A stretch of 64,000 nt of DNA from Pseudoalteromonas rubra (GCF_005887115.1 NZ_PNCJ01000017.1:62001-126000); one strand, 5' to 3'. Shown: positions 44,602 to 55,063, numbered from the stretch's first letter. The notes: a model not told the origin generated them from the sequence alone. Numbers and translations are program-made.

Positions 44602-47183
44602 AGTGGCAGCGACTCGTGAGCGGAGCGCGCTTCGCTCTGGCTGGTACCAGTCAAGCTTTGCTGCTTACCAAAAAACAAACTCAGTCCGTGACGTTCCAGC
44701 AGGCTTCTGAAGTTCAGGATTGCAGGCCCTTTCGCTATAACCTGAATCGATTTCAATGCGGTGACTGCCAGGATCCCTTGTAACTGCACATCATAGCTAT
44801 TTTGTTGTAATACGCGTTTGCTAAACGTTGAGCTGAGCAGCAGATATTTAAATTCAATATGGCTGACCAGCGCCAGATCGCAGCGATCTTTGGCAAAATC
44901 ATTAAGTCCAACCGCCATTCCCAGACTACACAACTCCTTGAGGTTTTCGAGTTGCATACTCGAGGCATAGCGGATCTCATTTTCATCAAACAACAAGCAT
45001 AAGTTGTTGGCTCTGACGCTCAGAAGTTGCTTCAGTTCAGCAAATGTGGTGCTTTCTAAAATGGCACAGGAGCAGGCAAATAACACATCGATATCACTGC
45101 TTTTTGCAATACCGCTGGCCTGATCAAGCGCCTGTGTGAGCAGCTGCATTTCAATTTTTAGTTGCTCATCTTTGGCTGCGGCAAACTTCTTAAGGATGTC
45201 GAAGCTGGTGCTGCCCAGCACCGGGTGTTCGCCAAACGCTTCCAGCATGACGATGTGCTGACCATGATTGGCCATATTAACTATTTCGGTACTGCGGAAG
45301 TGAACTGGCAGTGCACTAAGATGGTGATACTCAGTTTGTTTACTTGGCGTGCTAGCCGCACTGAGCAGTGGATGATAAAACTCGTATCGCCCCCGGCCAG
45401 CATTTTTTGCATAGTACATGGCCGCGTCTGCATCGCGGATGATTTCGTCGGTATTTTTGTAATCTTTGTTGCTATAGGTAATACCAATACTGGCACCACT
45501 TTGCATGCAAACGCCCTTCATACAAAATGGCTGTTGCATTACTCTGATGAGACGCTTGGCGACATCTTCGGCCTGCTGGCGATCGCTCAGGTGATCCAGC
45601 AGGATCACAAATTCATCTCCCGCCAGCCGTGCCAACAAGTCGTGTTCGCGAATACACTCGGCAAATGCTTTACTGACCCAGATTAAAAACTGGTCGCCCG
45701 CCTGATGGCCGAGTTCATCGTTGATGTCTTTAAATTTATCGAGATCGATAAATAAAACGGCAAAATTATTTTCCGGGTAACGCTGGTATTTTTGTAAGGT
45801 TTTCTCGAGCTGAGTGAGAAACAGCAACCGGTTTGGTAACGTGGTCAGCGGATCATGATGGGCATCATGATAAAGCTGCTGCTCAATTTTCTTTCTTTCC
45901 TCAATTTGCATTTGTAAGTGCAAATTAGTCTGGCGCAGTTCTTTGGTTTTTTCAGCCACCCGATGTTCCAGCTCCAGGTTACTGGCTTTGAGTGCCTGGT
46001 TAGCCAAATGGGTTTGTAAAACCGAGGCAATCTGATTCGAGACAAATGAAATTAATTCAACATCTTCGTGATTGTATTCGTACTCATGATTGTATGCCTG
46101 ACAGGCGATCAGGCCTATAACCCCTTTTGCCGTTTTCAGCGGGGCTCCCAGCCAACTGGTAGCTGCATTCTTTAGCTGATAATTGTTAGGCCGCTTGACG
46201 ATTTCATTGTCGATCAGAACCTGAGCGCGCTTGGTGTCGATCAGCTGACTGCGCTCAGTGGTGATCACCAGCTCACTGTAGCCATTAGCAAACGGACGAG
46301 GTTTGTAGTCTGTCATCTCGTCGACGCTGTACGGGAAAGTTAGCCAGTTAGATTCTTTGTCATGCAGCGCAATAAAGAGGTTATCGGCAAAGGTAATGGA
46401 GCGCATGATCTGGTGGACTTGCTGGTAAACATCGTCGATATCACTGAACTGGGTGGCCAGCTCTGCGATCTTAAACAGGATCTGCTGCCGTTCCAGCGCC
46501 CGTTTACGTTGCTCAATTTCGGTATTAAGTGCCTCATTACTCTGCATTAGAGCACGGGTTCGAATTTTTACCTCAGACTCCAATAATTCACGCTTTTTAA
46601 CGCGTTCAATCGCCGTTGCCAGATATAAAGACATGACTTCGAGCAGCTCGACTTGCTGCTCACTGTAATGTTCATCCTGAGAGTAGTTTTGCGAAACCAT
46701 CACACCTATGATGGTTTTTTCTCTGAAAATAGGCACGCCGACCCAGTGTTCAGCCTGAGTTCCCAGCGCTTTAAACAGACCCTGAGCACTCATGTGCTCC
46801 ATTTGTTGGCGTTTAAGATACAAGGTTTGTCGATTTTTAAAGACGTAACCTGTGATCCCTTGGCTAAAGTGATTTGCCTCGTGCAATGGCACTGAGATGC
46901 CATCTTTCTCATCAACAAAATAAGACAGTTCCAAGCCCTGAGTGAACTGGTTCTGTAGCACGACATAAAAGCTTTTACTGGGTAGATACTGCTCTAAAAT
47001 GCTGTGGATAGCGGGGTACAGCAGCGTCAACTCCGCAACCGTGCTGGCCTGCTCTGATAATTGAATCAAGGCATGCTGCAAGTGCGAGTTTTGTTTATAT
47101 TTTTTCAGCAAGGACTCTAAACGGCGATTTTTTCGAGTCAGTTTGCGAACTAAGACGCTGGGATCTTCCAATGATGAAACCAA
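44598..47183 (-). CDS. GAF-GAF-GGDEF protein with a degenerate EAL-like tail
   Basis: This 861-residue cytoplasmic protein, with no membrane helix, has an N-terminal coiled coil, GAF 1 (about 45-195), a coiled-coil linker, GAF 2 (about 235-390), another coiled coil and a GGDEF domain (about 440-605). The catalytic motif is AGDEF (521-525), and an RxxD inhibition site (512-515) lies exactly five residues before it, so diguanylate cyclase activity with product inhibition is plausible. Residues 625-850 follow the EAL layout ([20 protein letters not shown] resembles the DDFG region) but lack the EAL catalytic acids. TTG start without a good ribosome binding site, so the N-terminus is uncertain. 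Confidence 0.82.
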   Translation of the reverse strand: MVSSLEDPSVLVRKLTRKNRRLESLLKKYKQNSHLQHALIQLSEQASTVAELTLLYPAIHSILEQYLPSKSFYVVLQNQFTQGLELSYFVDEKDGISVPLHEANHFSQGITGYVFKNRQTLYLKRQQMEHMSAQGLFKALGTQAEHWVGVPIFREKTIIGVMVSQNYSQDEHYSEQQVELLEVMSLYLATAIERVKKRELLESEVKIRTRALMQSNEALNTEIEQRKRALERQQILFKIAELATQFSDIDDVYQQVHQIMRSITFADNLFIALHDKESNWLTFPYSVDEMTDYKPRPFANGYSELVITTERSQLIDTKRAQVLIDNEIVKRPNNYQLKNAATSWLGAPLKTAKGVIGLIACQAYNHEYEYNHEDVELISFVSNQIASVLQTHLANQALKASNLELEHRVAEKTKELRQTNLHLQMQIEERKKIEQQLYHDAHHDPLTTLPNRLLFLTQLEKTLQKYQRYPENNFAVLFIDLDKFKDINDELGHQAGDQFLIWVSKAFAECIREHDLLARLAGDEFVILLDHLSDRQQAEDVAKRLIRVMQQPFCMKGVCMQSGASIGITYSNKDYKNTDEIIRDADAAMYYAKNAGRGRYEFYHPLLSAASTPSKQTEYHHLSALPVHFRSTEIVNMANHGQHIVMLEAFGEHPVLGSTSFDILKKFAAAKDEQLKIEMQLLTQALDQASGIAKSSDIDVLFACSCAILESTTFAELKQLLSVRANNLCLLFDENEIRYASSMQLENLKELCSLGMAVGLNDFAKDRCDLALVSHIEFKYLLLSSTFSKRVLQQNSYDVQLQGILAVTALKSIQVIAKGPAILNFRSLLERHGLSLFFGKQQSLTGTSQSEARSAHESLPL

Positions 47184-47338
47184 GAGTTATTATTGTCTAT
47201 TTATTGTTCTTATATTTTCATTTTTACAATGGGGGGTCAAGTGCAAAATTCTAATAACATTATGGTGATAATTGTCTTGAATTCTGCGACATGACACGCC
47301 ATTAGCAGGGGGAATTAAGGCCCCCCGCTCGGCGGTTT

Positions 47339-47728
47339 TTACTTGATCATAAAATCAATCGCAGCGGCGATTTCGTCATCGCTACAGTCCATACAGGTAC
47401 CACGAGGAGGCATTGCATTGAAGCCATTGATCGCGTGGTCAAGTAGTACATCATTGCCTTTTGCAATACGCGGTGCCCAGTCATCAGCTGTTTTAGGCGC
47501 GCCTAGTGCACCTGTGCCATGACAGGCAAAACAGGAAGCCTGATATACTTGCTCACCAGTACGTGGGCCAGTTGGGGCAGCGGCAGCAGTATCTTCGGCA
47601 CCCGCCAGGTAGACAGAGCCTACAGGCTCAAGACGCTTTTTAATCGCTTCTTCAGTTAAAGAATTGTCGAATGGCTGTGCGATTGCCGCAGTAGATAGCA
47701 ATAACAGTGCTGCTGAAAGTTTCTTCAT
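47339..47728 (-). CDS. Cytochrome c5
   Basis: A 129-residue exported monoheme cytochrome c. There is a signal peptide (1-17, AIAQ), the heme motif CFACH (Cys66, Cys69, His70), GAPKTADDWAPRIAKG, the axial Met in FNAMPPRG, and a second Cys pair (CMDC) that forms the disulfide typical of cytochrome c5. It carries electrons in the periplasm. Monocistronic. Confidence 0.92.
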   Translation of the reverse strand: MKKLSAALLLLSTAAIAQPFDNSLTEEAIKKRLEPVGSVYLAGAEDTAAAAPTGPRTGEQVYQASCFACHGTGALGAPKTADDWAPRIAKGNDVLLDHAINGFNAMPPRGTCMDCSDDEIAAAIDFMIK

Positions 47729-47961
47729 TTACCTTGCTCACTTCAAATTGAACGTGATCTATCACGATGGATGACGGAATTAAGCCGATTATAACGTCAC
47801 CAACTAATTTATAAAACGTAAACTTGAGTATAAGCGACTAAAAAATAAAATTTATTGCGTTAGGGCAAAAAATCACAGGGTTGAGAGTAGATGAATTGAA
47901 TAGATTTGCTGGATTATTGAACAGGTTGGCAGAGGCGGCATGATGCCGCCCGGGTTGAGTG

Positions 47962-48612
47962 CTAAGCCAGTTCAAGTAGCTTTTGTACGGCTTTTTCGAT
48001 ACCGCTTGATGCTTCGCTAATCGAGCCTGCTAGCATATATGCTGGGGTACTGATGACTTTGTGGTTGTCATCGACCACGATCTCAGACACTCCGCAGGCA
48101 ACGTGGCTGGCACCCAAAGCTTCAACTGCCTGAGCTGTAGCCTCATCATTGCCGATGGTGGCCAGCGTACCAGCTGGGTGGATATGACCGATAAGCGCAG
48201 GTGCAATACACAGATAAGCGATGGGTTTACCTAGTTGGTTGAAAGCCTGACAGCTTGTTTTGAGCACCTCCAGGATAGTGGATTCTGCACCGTTAAAGGC
48301 AAAGTCGGATAGGTTTTTTGCGACGCCGAAGCCACCTGGTAGGATCAATGCATCAAATGCACTGGCATCCAGTGTGGCGAGATCTGCAACTTCCCCACGC
48401 GCAATACGTGCAGCCTCAACCCGAACATTGCGTTGCTCGTCCTGCTCTTCACCGGTGAGGTGATTGATCACATGATGTTGCTGGATGTCGGGTGCAAAAC
48501 ACTGATAACTTGCACCCAGGCGCTCAAGGTGCAGCATCGTGAGTACAGATTCGTGGATCTCAGCACCGTCAAAGACGCCACAACCGCTTAAAATGATCGC
48601 TACTTGTTTCAT
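47962..48612 (-). CDS. elbB: Glyoxalase ElbB (DJ-1/PfpI-like)
   Basis: The 216-residue protein of the class I glutamine-amidotransferase-like fold is the ElbB group, described as a glyoxalase and linked historically to isoprenoid synthesis. The N-terminus VAIILSGCGVFDGAEIHESV and LILPGGFGVAKNLSDFAFNG are diagnostic; the nucleophilic Cys is in AYLCIAPALIGHI. E. coli ElbB is 217 residues. Monocistronic, divergent from polA. Confidence 0.92.
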   Translation of the reverse strand: MKQVAIILSGCGVFDGAEIHESVLTMLHLERLGASYQCFAPDIQQHHVINHLTGEEQDEQRNVRVEAARIARGEVADLATLDASAFDALILPGGFGVAKNLSDFAFNGAESTILEVLKTSCQAFNQLGKPIAYLCIAPALIGHIHPAGTLATIGNDEATAQAVEALGASHVACGVSEIVVDDNHKVISTPAYMLAGSISEASSGIEKAVQKLLELA

Positions 48613-49046
48613 CGGGATCTCCGTTTAAAGTCTTTGTTTTGCGATATATGCAATTTTGTCATTAAGCCAGTAATAAAAAAATATAAAGGATCTGCTTTGA
48701 TCTTTGATCGTTTGTGTTAGTATACGCCTCCGCTCATGAAAAAGCGGTGAATTTATAGCCACTCATTAGTTGGCTGTAAACTGACTCCAAAGTCACTGTC
48801 CACAATCTTAGCTTAAAGCATATAAAAGAGTAAAAATAAATTTCCTTTTATATTCAGTGTTTTATTTTTTCATCCTAGACGTCTTTCCGATGTGTGGGCC
48901 GATAGCCCATGTTTATCTACAAAGTTATCCACAGGCCGTCCCCATTTCTTTTGGAGCGTTTTGGACTGTGCCAGACTCGTTTTATTCTCGTCCTTATGGC
49001 ATGCTAACCCAGATTTAAAACTTCCAATTTTAGGATCCCTATAACT
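48613..49046. other. Divergent intergenic region, elbB / polA
   Basis: 434 bp without a gene. It contains an AT-rich segment near 48790-48870 and the two DnaA boxes at 48913-48933. A hairpin CCGCT/AGCGG lies at 48731-48747. A promoter-like TTGATC...TATACG (48697-48727) is seen, too loosely spaced to call. Confidence 0.4.
48913..48933 (+). promoter_or_regulatory. Two tandem DnaA boxes upstream of polA
   Basis: TTATCTACA (48913-48921) and the perfect box TTATCCACA (48925-48933) lie in the same orientation, 3 bp apart and 114-134 bp before the polA start. They could couple polA transcription to DnaA or serve as a DnaA-binding locus. Confidence 0.7.
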
Positions 49047-51800
49047 ATGTCTCAGATCCCTGAAAACCCGCTGATCCTGGTCGATGGTTCGTCGTATTTG
49101 TTTCGTGCTTATCATGCGCCACCACACCTGACCAATTCCAAAGGAGAAGCCACGGGCGCCATCTATGGTGTCATCAATATGCTGAAAAGCTTACTCAAGC
49201 AATATCAGCCCAGCCATATGGTGGTGGTGTTTGATGCCAAAGGGCCTACTTTCAGAAATGAGATGTACAGCGAATATAAAGCACATCGTCCGCCGATGCC
49301 CGATGATTTGCGCACGCAGATAGCGCCGATCCACGATATTATTCGTGCTATGGGGTTGCCACTTGTTAGCATTGAAGGCGTTGAAGCCGATGATGTGATC
49401 GGGACTTTTTCCCGCCTGGCGTCCGAGCAACAAAGGCATGTATTGATCAGCACAGGTGATAAAGACATGGCGCAGTTGGTCAATGAGCATGTCACGCTGA
49501 TCAACACGATGACCAACACCATTTTAGACCCGCAAGGGGTGGTGGATAAGTTTGGCATTGGGCCTGAATTAATCATCGATTACCTGGCGCTGATGGGCGA
49601 TAAAGTGGATAACATTCCAGGCGTACCAGGCGTTGGTGAAAAAACCGCGCTGGCTATGCTGCAGGGGCTGGGATCGATTGACGATCTCTATGCCAATCTC
49701 GATAAAATCGCTGATCTGGGCTTTCGTGGCTCAAAAACCATGGCGAAGAAGCTGGCTGAACACGAAGCACAGTTAAAGTTATCCTACGAGTTGGCAACCA
49801 TCAAACTGGATTGTGAGGTTGAACAAGATCTGGAACAATTCAAGATCCAGGAAATGGACAAAGATCAGTTGATTGAGCTGTATGGCCAATGTGAATTCAA
49901 ACGCTGGCTGGCTGAACTGCTGGATGGTAAAAGCGCGCCGGAAACGGCCGCAGACACAGAGCAGGACTCTGTGGTCACGCCACCGGTTGAGGTGGACTAT
50001 GAGACCATTTTAGAGCGCGAACAACTGGATCGCTGGCTGGATAAGCTGCGCGAGGCCGAGCTGTTTGCCTTTGATACCGAAACCACCAGTCTGGATTACA
50101 TGCAGGCGGAGCTGGTTGGTATGAGCTTTGCGGTCGCTGCCGGAGAAGCGGCCTACCTGCCGCTGGGCCATGATTATATGGGTGCCCCGGAGCAATTAGA
50201 CAAACAGCTGGTATTTGAGCTGATTGGTCCGATCCTGGCAGATCCCAAGCATAAAAAAGTGGGGCAAAACCTGAAATACGACAAGAGCGTGCTGGCGCGC
50301 GCCGGTCTGGAGCTCAATGGCATTGCCTTTGATACTATGCTGGAATCGTACGTCTTTAACAGTGTGGGTACACGTCATGATATGGATTCACTGGCGCTTA
50401 AATATCTGGGTCACAAAAATATCAGCTTTGAAGAGATTGCGGGCAAGGGTAAAAACCAGCTGACGTTTAATCAGATTGAACTGGATAAAGCGGCGCCGTA
50501 TGCCGCGGAAGATGCTGATATCACTTTACGCCTGCATCAGCACCTGTGGCCACAATTACAGCAGCATCCAACCCTGGTGAGTGTGTTTGAAGACATCGAG
50601 TTGCCGCTGGTCAGTGTGTTGTCTGATATTGAGCGCACCGGTGTGAAGATAGACAGCGGCATGCTGGCACAGCAGAGTCACAACATTGAAACGCGCCTAA
50701 AAGAGTTGGAGCAGGAAGCCTTTGAGCTGGCGGGAGAAGAGTTCAACCTCAGCTCGACTAAACAGTTACAGGCAATCCTGTTTGACAAGCTAGAGCTGCC
50801 GGTTTTAAAGAAAACACCAAAAGGTGCACCGTCTACCGCAGAAGAGGTGCTGCAGGAGCTGGCCCATGATTATCCATTACCTAAACTGATCATCGAGCAT
50901 CGCGGTCTGGCTAAACTGAAATCTACCTATACCGATAAACTGCCCAAGATGGTTAACGAGCAGACCCAGCGCGTTCATACCTCGTATCATCAGGCGGTGA
51001 CCGCCACAGGTCGTCTCAGCTCCACCGATCCTAACCTGCAGAACATTCCGATCCGTAATGAAGCCGGACGGCGTATACGCCAGGCATTTGTTGCCGATCA
51101 GGATCATGTGATCATGGCGGCGGACTACAGCCAGATTGAGCTGCGGATCATGGCGCATTTGTCTCAGGATACGGGCTTACTCAAGGCTTTTGCTGAGGGT
51201 AAAGATGTTCACAGCGCCACCGCATCAGAGGTCTTCTCTGTACCGCTTGAAGAGGTTACGTCGGATATGCGCCGCAAGGCCAAGGCGGTCAACTTCGGAC
51301 TGATCTACGGTATGAGTGCCTTTGGCTTGGCCAGACAGCTGGATATTCCGCGCCATGAAGCACAGCACTATATGGATAAGTACTTTGAACGCTTCCCGGG
51401 TGTGCTGGAGTATATGGAGTCGACCCGAGAGAAAGCCGCAGAGCAGGGCTATGTTGAAACCCTGTTTGGTCGACGTTTGTATTTGCCAGACATCAAGGCA
51501 CGTAACGGTGCGCGTCGCAAGGCGGCTGAGCGTGCTGCAATCAATGCCCCGATGCAGGGCACAGCTGCAGACATCATTAAAAAGGCGATGATCAAAGTAG
51601 CCCAGTGGCTGGCAACACAGCAGGACAGTGATATTAAACTGTTGATGCAGGTGCACGATGAACTGGTCTTTGAGGTGAAAGCCGATAAAGTGGCGCAGTT
51701 TAGCGAGCATGTCTGTCAGCTTATGAGTGACGCAGCCAAGCTGGATGTCCCCTTACTGGTCGAAGCGGACCATGGTGATAACTGGGAGCAGGCGCATTAG
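49047..51800 (+). CDS. polA: DNA polymerase I
   Basis: PolA fills gaps, removes RNA primers and repairs DNA. At 917 residues it has all three modules: the 5' nuclease (1-290, with [15 protein letters not shown] and the helix-hairpin-helix [12 protein letters not shown]), the proofreading domain with an intact FDTETTS (Asp343), and the polymerase with motif [12 protein letters not shown]-helix [16 protein letters not shown] and motif [10 protein letters not shown]. Preceded by tandem DnaA boxes and followed by its own terminator and a candidate small RNA. Confidence 0.97.
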   Translation: MSQIPENPLILVDGSSYLFRAYHAPPHLTNSKGEATGAIYGVINMLKSLLKQYQPSHMVVVFDAKGPTFRNEMYSEYKAHRPPMPDDLRTQIAPIHDIIRAMGLPLVSIEGVEADDVIGTFSRLASEQQRHVLISTGDKDMAQLVNEHVTLINTMTNTILDPQGVVDKFGIGPELIIDYLALMGDKVDNIPGVPGVGEKTALAMLQGLGSIDDLYANLDKIADLGFRGSKTMAKKLAEHEAQLKLSYELATIKLDCEVEQDLEQFKIQEMDKDQLIELYGQCEFKRWLAELLDGKSAPETAADTEQDSVVTPPVEVDYETILEREQLDRWLDKLREAELFAFDTETTSLDYMQAELVGMSFAVAAGEAAYLPLGHDYMGAPEQLDKQLVFELIGPILADPKHKKVGQNLKYDKSVLARAGLELNGIAFDTMLESYVFNSVGTRHDMDSLALKYLGHKNISFEEIAGKGKNQLTFNQIELDKAAPYAAEDADITLRLHQHLWPQLQQHPTLVSVFEDIELPLVSVLSDIERTGVKIDSGMLAQQSHNIETRLKELEQEAFELAGEEFNLSSTKQLQAILFDKLELPVLKKTPKGAPSTAEEVLQELAHDYPLPKLIIEHRGLAKLKSTYTDKLPKMVNEQTQRVHTSYHQAVTATGRLSSTDPNLQNIPIRNEAGRRIRQAFVADQDHVIMAADYSQIELRIMAHLSQDTGLLKAFAEGKDVHSATASEVFSVPLEEVTSDMRRKAKAVNFGLIYGMSAFGLARQLDIPRHEAQHYMDKYFERFPGVLEYMESTREKAAEQGYVETLFGRRLYLPDIKARNGARRKAAERAAINAPMQGTAADIIKKAMIKVAQWLATQQDSDIKLLMQVHDELVFEVKADKVAQFSEHVCQLMSDAAKLDVPLLVEADHGDNWEQAH

Positions 51801-51815
51801 CGTTATGGTTATCCC

Positions 51816-51843
51816 AAAAAACACGGCTCAGGCCGTGTTTTTT
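51816..51843 (+). terminator. polA terminator
   Basis: AAAAAACACGGC pairs with GCCGTGTTTTTT over a 4-nt loop: a bidirectional-type Rho-independent terminator 15 bp after the polA stop. Confidence 0.92.
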
Positions 51844-51905
51844 ATTGCCCGGATCCCAGCAATGACGGGCCCTGCAAATGTATCTGGTGTAACTCAGAGG
51901 TAAAA

Positions 51906-51945
51906 ATGCGCAATCTGATGTTTAAAAAATATCAAATTGGCGCAT
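51906..51945. repeat. Long inverted repeat downstream of polA
   Basis: ATGCGCAATCTGAT and ATCAAATTGGCGCAT are inverted copies with one insertion and one mismatch, around an 11-nt AT-rich spacer. It lies between the polA terminator and the small-RNA promoter and could be a regulator site for the latter or an RNA hairpin. Confidence 0.5.
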
Positions 51946-51996
51946 AACTTGCTTTTGGCTGTTTATTTCCCCCAAGTGATTTGCTACAGTGCGCGC

Positions 51997-52118
51997 GTCC
52001 TCTTCCTGTAGGACATCCTGTTGATGATGTATCTCTCCTTGTGAAGATACAGTGTATTGATAGCTTCTCCCCAGATTGCTATAACGGCTCGCAATGTGAA
52101 TGGTGCGAGCCGGTTTTT
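51997..52118 (+). ncRNA. Candidate small RNA downstream of polA
   Basis: A likely promoter (TTTATT 51962-51967, 17 bp, TACAGT 51985-51990, then GC-rich GCGCGC) is followed by about 120 nt with no open frame and a strong terminator (CGGCTCGCA/TGCGAGCCG, then TTTTT). Two hairpins expose pyrimidine loops: GTCCT-CTTCCTGT-AGGAC and TGTATCT-CTCCTTGTGA-AGATACA; CTCCTT is an anti-Shine-Dalgarno-like seed. The place is that of spf (Spot 42) in enterics and vibrios, but the sequence does not match Spot 42. Alternatively it is a long leader of the YceI gene ending in an attenuator. Confidence 0.55.
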
Positions 52119-52250
52119 CCCGTCAATTAATCTTTCAATATAATAAGCCCTTTTGTGATTTCACTGTAAGACCAGTATTCGGTGCTATGTCGTTGCATCT
52201 GCTTACAGGATACAGTTAAGATGACGACTTTCATTTTCAAGGAATACGTC

Positions 52251-52814
52251 ATGCTTAAACCCCTTCTTTTTTCAGTTCTTGGCCTGTCGGCGCAGTTCGC
52301 TCAGGCGTGGCAATTGGACAGCGCGCACAGCGATGTGAGTTTTACCTCTATTAAAGCGGGCAGTGTTGCTGAAAACCATCACTTTAAACAGTTGTCTGGT
52401 ACCATAAATAAAGCCGGTGAACTGGATTTAAGACTGGATCTGAGCAGCGTTGAAAGCCTGATCCCCATTCGTAATGAACGCATGCAAAAGATGCTGTTTG
52501 AGGTGGCCAAATTCCCAGAGGCTAAAATCACCGCCAATGTGAGTCAGTATCTCAAGTCACTGAAACCGGGTGTTCAAATCATCCGAAAGGTGCCTGTGAC
52601 GCTGGCACTGCATGGTCAGGTGGCAACACTAAACGTGGATCTGGTGGTGAACAAAGCCAATCAGCAACTTCAGGTGACACCACTGCGCGCTGTGTTGATC
52701 AACAGCCGTGATTTTGGCCTGGATGCGGGGATTGAAGCGCTCCGTAAAGTGGCTGGTCTGAATACAATTGCAACCGCCGTACCGGTTACTTTCAATCTGG
52801 TGTTCAGTGAGTAA
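52251..52814 (+). CDS. YceI family periplasmic protein
   Basis: The 187-residue protein has a signal peptide (LLFSVLGLSAQFAQA) and the YceI lipocalin-like barrel: WQLDSAHSDVSFTSIKAG, FEVAKFPEAKITANV and the later INSRDFGLDAGI. YceI proteins bind isoprenoid lipids such as polyprenyl chains. The open frame starts further upstream, but AAGGAA before the ATG at 52251 and the signal peptide fix the start. Its stop overlaps the next gene by 8 bp. Confidence 0.88.
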   Translation: MLKPLLFSVLGLSAQFAQAWQLDSAHSDVSFTSIKAGSVAENHHFKQLSGTINKAGELDLRLDLSSVESLIPIRNERMQKMLFEVAKFPEAKITANVSQYLKSLKPGVQIIRKVPVTLALHGQVATLNVDLVVNKANQQLQVTPLRAVLINSRDFGLDAGIEALRKVAGLNTIATAVPVTFNLVFSE

Positions 52815-53337
52815 CATAGATGCGCTGATCTCACATTATGTGACGCACCATGCACCCACCGGGCGCTGGCATGCGGATGAGTGTGGTGTCGGTGCGTTTG
52901 AAATTGACGCACAGGGTCGCTGGTTTCACGAGGGCGCGCCGATCAGTCGAGAAGGACTGGTCAGGCTGTTCGCCAGCGTGCTGTGTTATGAGCAGGGCCA
53001 GTATCTGCTTAAGTCACCGGCCGAGACGTGCCCGGTAAACGTCGCAGATAGTCCCTTTGTGATTGTGAGCTGGCAGTATTGCAATTTGGCACCTGGATTG
53101 GGTTTGTCGACGACTTTAATCGCACAGGATAACCTGGGCCGGTTATGGCCTGTTTGCAGCGAGTTTCCACTGGAGCTTAAATCCTACCAAGGTCAGCCAG
53201 TTCCATATTTGATACTCAATTATGGCTTATCGGCGCGAATTAGTCGTTCGGTCTATTATCAGTGGGCTGAATTGGCACAGCCTCGGGGTGGCGAGTTTGT
53301 ATTGACGTCGGCGAATACGTCATTTGTGATTGGCTAG
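52807..53337 (+). CDS. DUF1285 protein
   Basis: A 176-residue cytoplasmic protein with the DUF1285 layout: GAFEIDAQGRWFHEGAPISREGL near the N-terminus, then LASVLCYEQG-like core and a C-terminal beta-rich part (YYQWAELAQPRGGEF). The starting GTG at 52807 overlaps the yceI stop. The longer open frame from 52768 would lie inside yceI and is unlikely. The function is unknown; a related structure has been linked to nucleotide binding, which I cannot confirm. Confidence 0.72.
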   Translation: MSNIDALISHYVTHHAPTGRWHADECGVGAFEIDAQGRWFHEGAPISREGLVRLFASVLCYEQGQYLLKSPAETCPVNVADSPFVIVSWQYCNLAPGLGLSTTLIAQDNLGRLWPVCSEFPLELKSYQGQPVPYLILNYGLSARISRSVYYQWAELAQPRGGEFVLTSANTSFVIG

Positions 53338-53358
53338 GCTGCGCCTGGGGCGCAGCCT
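53336..53358. terminator. Bidirectional hairpin between DUF1285 gene and engB
   Basis: AGGCTGCGCC pairs perfectly with GGCGCAGCCT over TGG, in the 29-bp gap of two convergent genes. No long T-run. Confidence 0.65.
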
Positions 53359-53366
53359 GAAGCCTA

Positions 53367-54014
53367 TTACTCAGCAGCAGGCGTATCTTGCTCAGCCTCT
53401 TCTTTGACATATGGTCCCAGGAACCAGTCATCCAGCTGCCAGGCCAGCTCTTTAAGGCCTAACCCTTTTAGAGAAGAAAACGCATGTACAGTAATGTCAG
53501 CATTCAGCTCTGCCAGTGCTTTGCGCACCTGAAGTACCTCAGCTTTGCGCTTGCCTTGTTTTAACTTGTCGGCCTTGGTTAATAGTGCCAGTACCGGGAT
53601 ATCACTGCCAGCAGCCCAGTTAATCAAATCCATATCCAGGTCTTTGAGCGGATGACGAATGTCCATCAGCACCACAATACCTTTCAGGCTCTGACGCTTT
53701 TGCAAGTATTCGCCCAGTGATTTCTGCCATTTCTTTTTCATTTCCAGCGGCACTTTTGCAAAGCCGTACCCGGGTAAATCGATCAGACGCTTATCATCTT
53801 CGAGTGAGAAGGTATTGATGAGCTGAGTACGGCCCGGCGTTTTACTGGTCCGTGCCAGCTTCTGATCAGTCAGGGCGTTCAGTGCGCTGGATTTTCCCGC
53901 ATTGGAACGTCCGGCAAACGCGACTTCAATGCCGGTATCGGCGGGTAATCGGGAAATATCAGGGGCACTCGTCACAAACTGAGCACGGTTATACGGCATG
54001 CGGGATTTTAGCAC
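53367..54014 (-). CDS. engB: Ribosome biogenesis GTPase EngB (YihA)
   Basis: EngB is an essential GTPase for assembly of the large ribosomal subunit. The G1 motif is [10 protein letters not shown], switch region [10 protein letters not shown]3 [11 protein letters not shown]4 LTKADKL and G5 AFSS. Length 215 (E. coli 210). It starts with GTG at 54014 behind GAGGAGTCGAA. polA-engB linkage is as in E. coli and Vibrio. Confidence 0.96.
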   Translation of the reverse strand: MLKSRMPYNRAQFVTSAPDISRLPADTGIEVAFAGRSNAGKSSALNALTDQKLARTSKTPGRTQLINTFSLEDDKRLIDLPGYGFAKVPLEMKKKWQKSLGEYLQKRQSLKGIVVLMDIRHPLKDLDMDLINWAAGSDIPVLALLTKADKLKQGKRKAEVLQVRKALAELNADITVHAFSSLKGLGLKELAWQLDDWFLGPYVKEEAEQDTPAAE

Positions 54015-54384
54015 TTCGACTCCTCAAGGGGATTGATCTCATTATTGTCTATTTTATTATACTTGGTTGCTAAAGCAAAAGCCGATAAAATCTTCACCTT
54101 GGGTGAGTTTTTACGCTATGTCCTTAAGGGGAAACTTAATCCAGGTCAAATCCCTATAATTTATGGGCTTAATGTGAGCAGAAAACGTGCCAGAGAAATT
54201 AATATCGTGTAGAATGTAGCAATTGCAACGTAAAACTCGAGCCCGTTGACTTTGTCGGTGCCAATTAGTGCACAATTAGCAAGCTTGGTCAGTCGGTCTC
54301 AAATAAGATTTGCCCACGCAGTAAAAGAAACGAGGCTTTTTCGGCTGGGGTCAAAATTACAGGGTCGGAAACAGAGAATTTACC
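54015..54384. other. Divergent intergenic region, engB / cytochrome c4
   Basis: 370 bp with no gene. It must contain both promoters. TTGACT at 54247-54252 and TAGAAT at 54210-54215 look promoter-like but are not properly paired. A pair of CCTTGGGTGAG/CTCACC-type fragments gives no stable hairpin. Nothing else is seen. Confidence 0.35.
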
Positions 54385-55017
54385 ATGAAAAAAATAGCAT
54401 TAACTTTAACTATGTTGCTAGGGTCCTTGTCAGCCAGCAACGTCGCGGCTTTTGATGGCGATGCGCAAGCCGGTAAAGCAAAGGCAGCAACCTGTGCGGC
54501 GTGTCACGGTCCGGATGGCAATGCTCCTGTTACTATGTATCCGAAAATCGCTGGCCAACATGCGGATTACATCTACAAGCAACTACAAGAGTTTAAGCTT
54601 GGCATGACATCGGGTGGTAAAGAAGGTCGTATGGATCCTGTGATGAGTGGCATGGCTATGCCTTTATCGGATCAAGACATGAAAGACTTATCTGCGTATT
54701 TTGCGTCGCTGCCTATGTCTGCGGGTACTACACCAGAAGATGTGGTTGAAGCCGGTCAAAAACTTTACAGAGCAGGTGATGCTGAGCGTGGTATTCCGTC
54801 TTGTGCTGCGTGTCACGGTCCACGTGGTAACGGTACGTCTCTGTCTAAGTTCCCGAAAATTTCATTCCAGCACCCTGAATACATCAAGGCGCAGCTTGAA
54901 AAGTTCCGTAGCGGCGATCGTAACAACGATCCAAACGGCATGATGGGTGACATCGCGAAGAAACTGACTGATAAAGATATCGAAGTATTGTCTAAATACT
55001 TGGGTGGCCTACACTAA
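54385..55017 (+). CDS. Cytochrome c4, diheme
   Basis: A 210-residue periplasmic diheme cytochrome c that carries electrons to terminal oxidases. It has a signal peptide (1-22, VAA) and two homologous halves, each with CAACHG (Cys37/Cys40/His41 and Cys140/Cys143/His144) and axial Met in GMAMPLS-type sequences. Length and two-domain build match cytochrome c4. A strong terminator follows. Confidence 0.94.
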   Translation: MKKIALTLTMLLGSLSASNVAAFDGDAQAGKAKAATCAACHGPDGNAPVTMYPKIAGQHADYIYKQLQEFKLGMTSGGKEGRMDPVMSGMAMPLSDQDMKDLSAYFASLPMSAGTTPEDVVEAGQKLYRAGDAERGIPSCAACHGPRGNGTSLSKFPKISFQHPEYIKAQLEKFRSGDRNNDPNGMMGDIAKKLTDKDIEVLSKYLGGLH

Positions 55018-55063
55018 AGTCGTATAGATACAAAGCATACCCAGTGTAAACTCTGGGTATTGT

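Noticed and set aside
47304..47328. Hairpin AGC-GGGGG / CCCCC-GCT downstream of the cytochrome c5 gene
   Set aside because: Has a mismatch and no T-run in the direction of the gene; not called as terminator.
48870..49127. Minus-strand frame over the polA start
   Set aside because: Covers the DnaA boxes and polA N-terminus; no binding site or homology.
51225..51710. 161-codon minus-strand frame inside polA
   Set aside because: Antisense shadow of the polymerase domain.
51888..51915. Similarity of CAGAGGTAAAAATG to the 5' part of Spot 42 RNA (CAGAGGTAAGATG)
   Set aside because: The match is short, the following Spot 42 regions and terminator are missing, and it lies before the inverted repeat and promoter, not at a transcript start.
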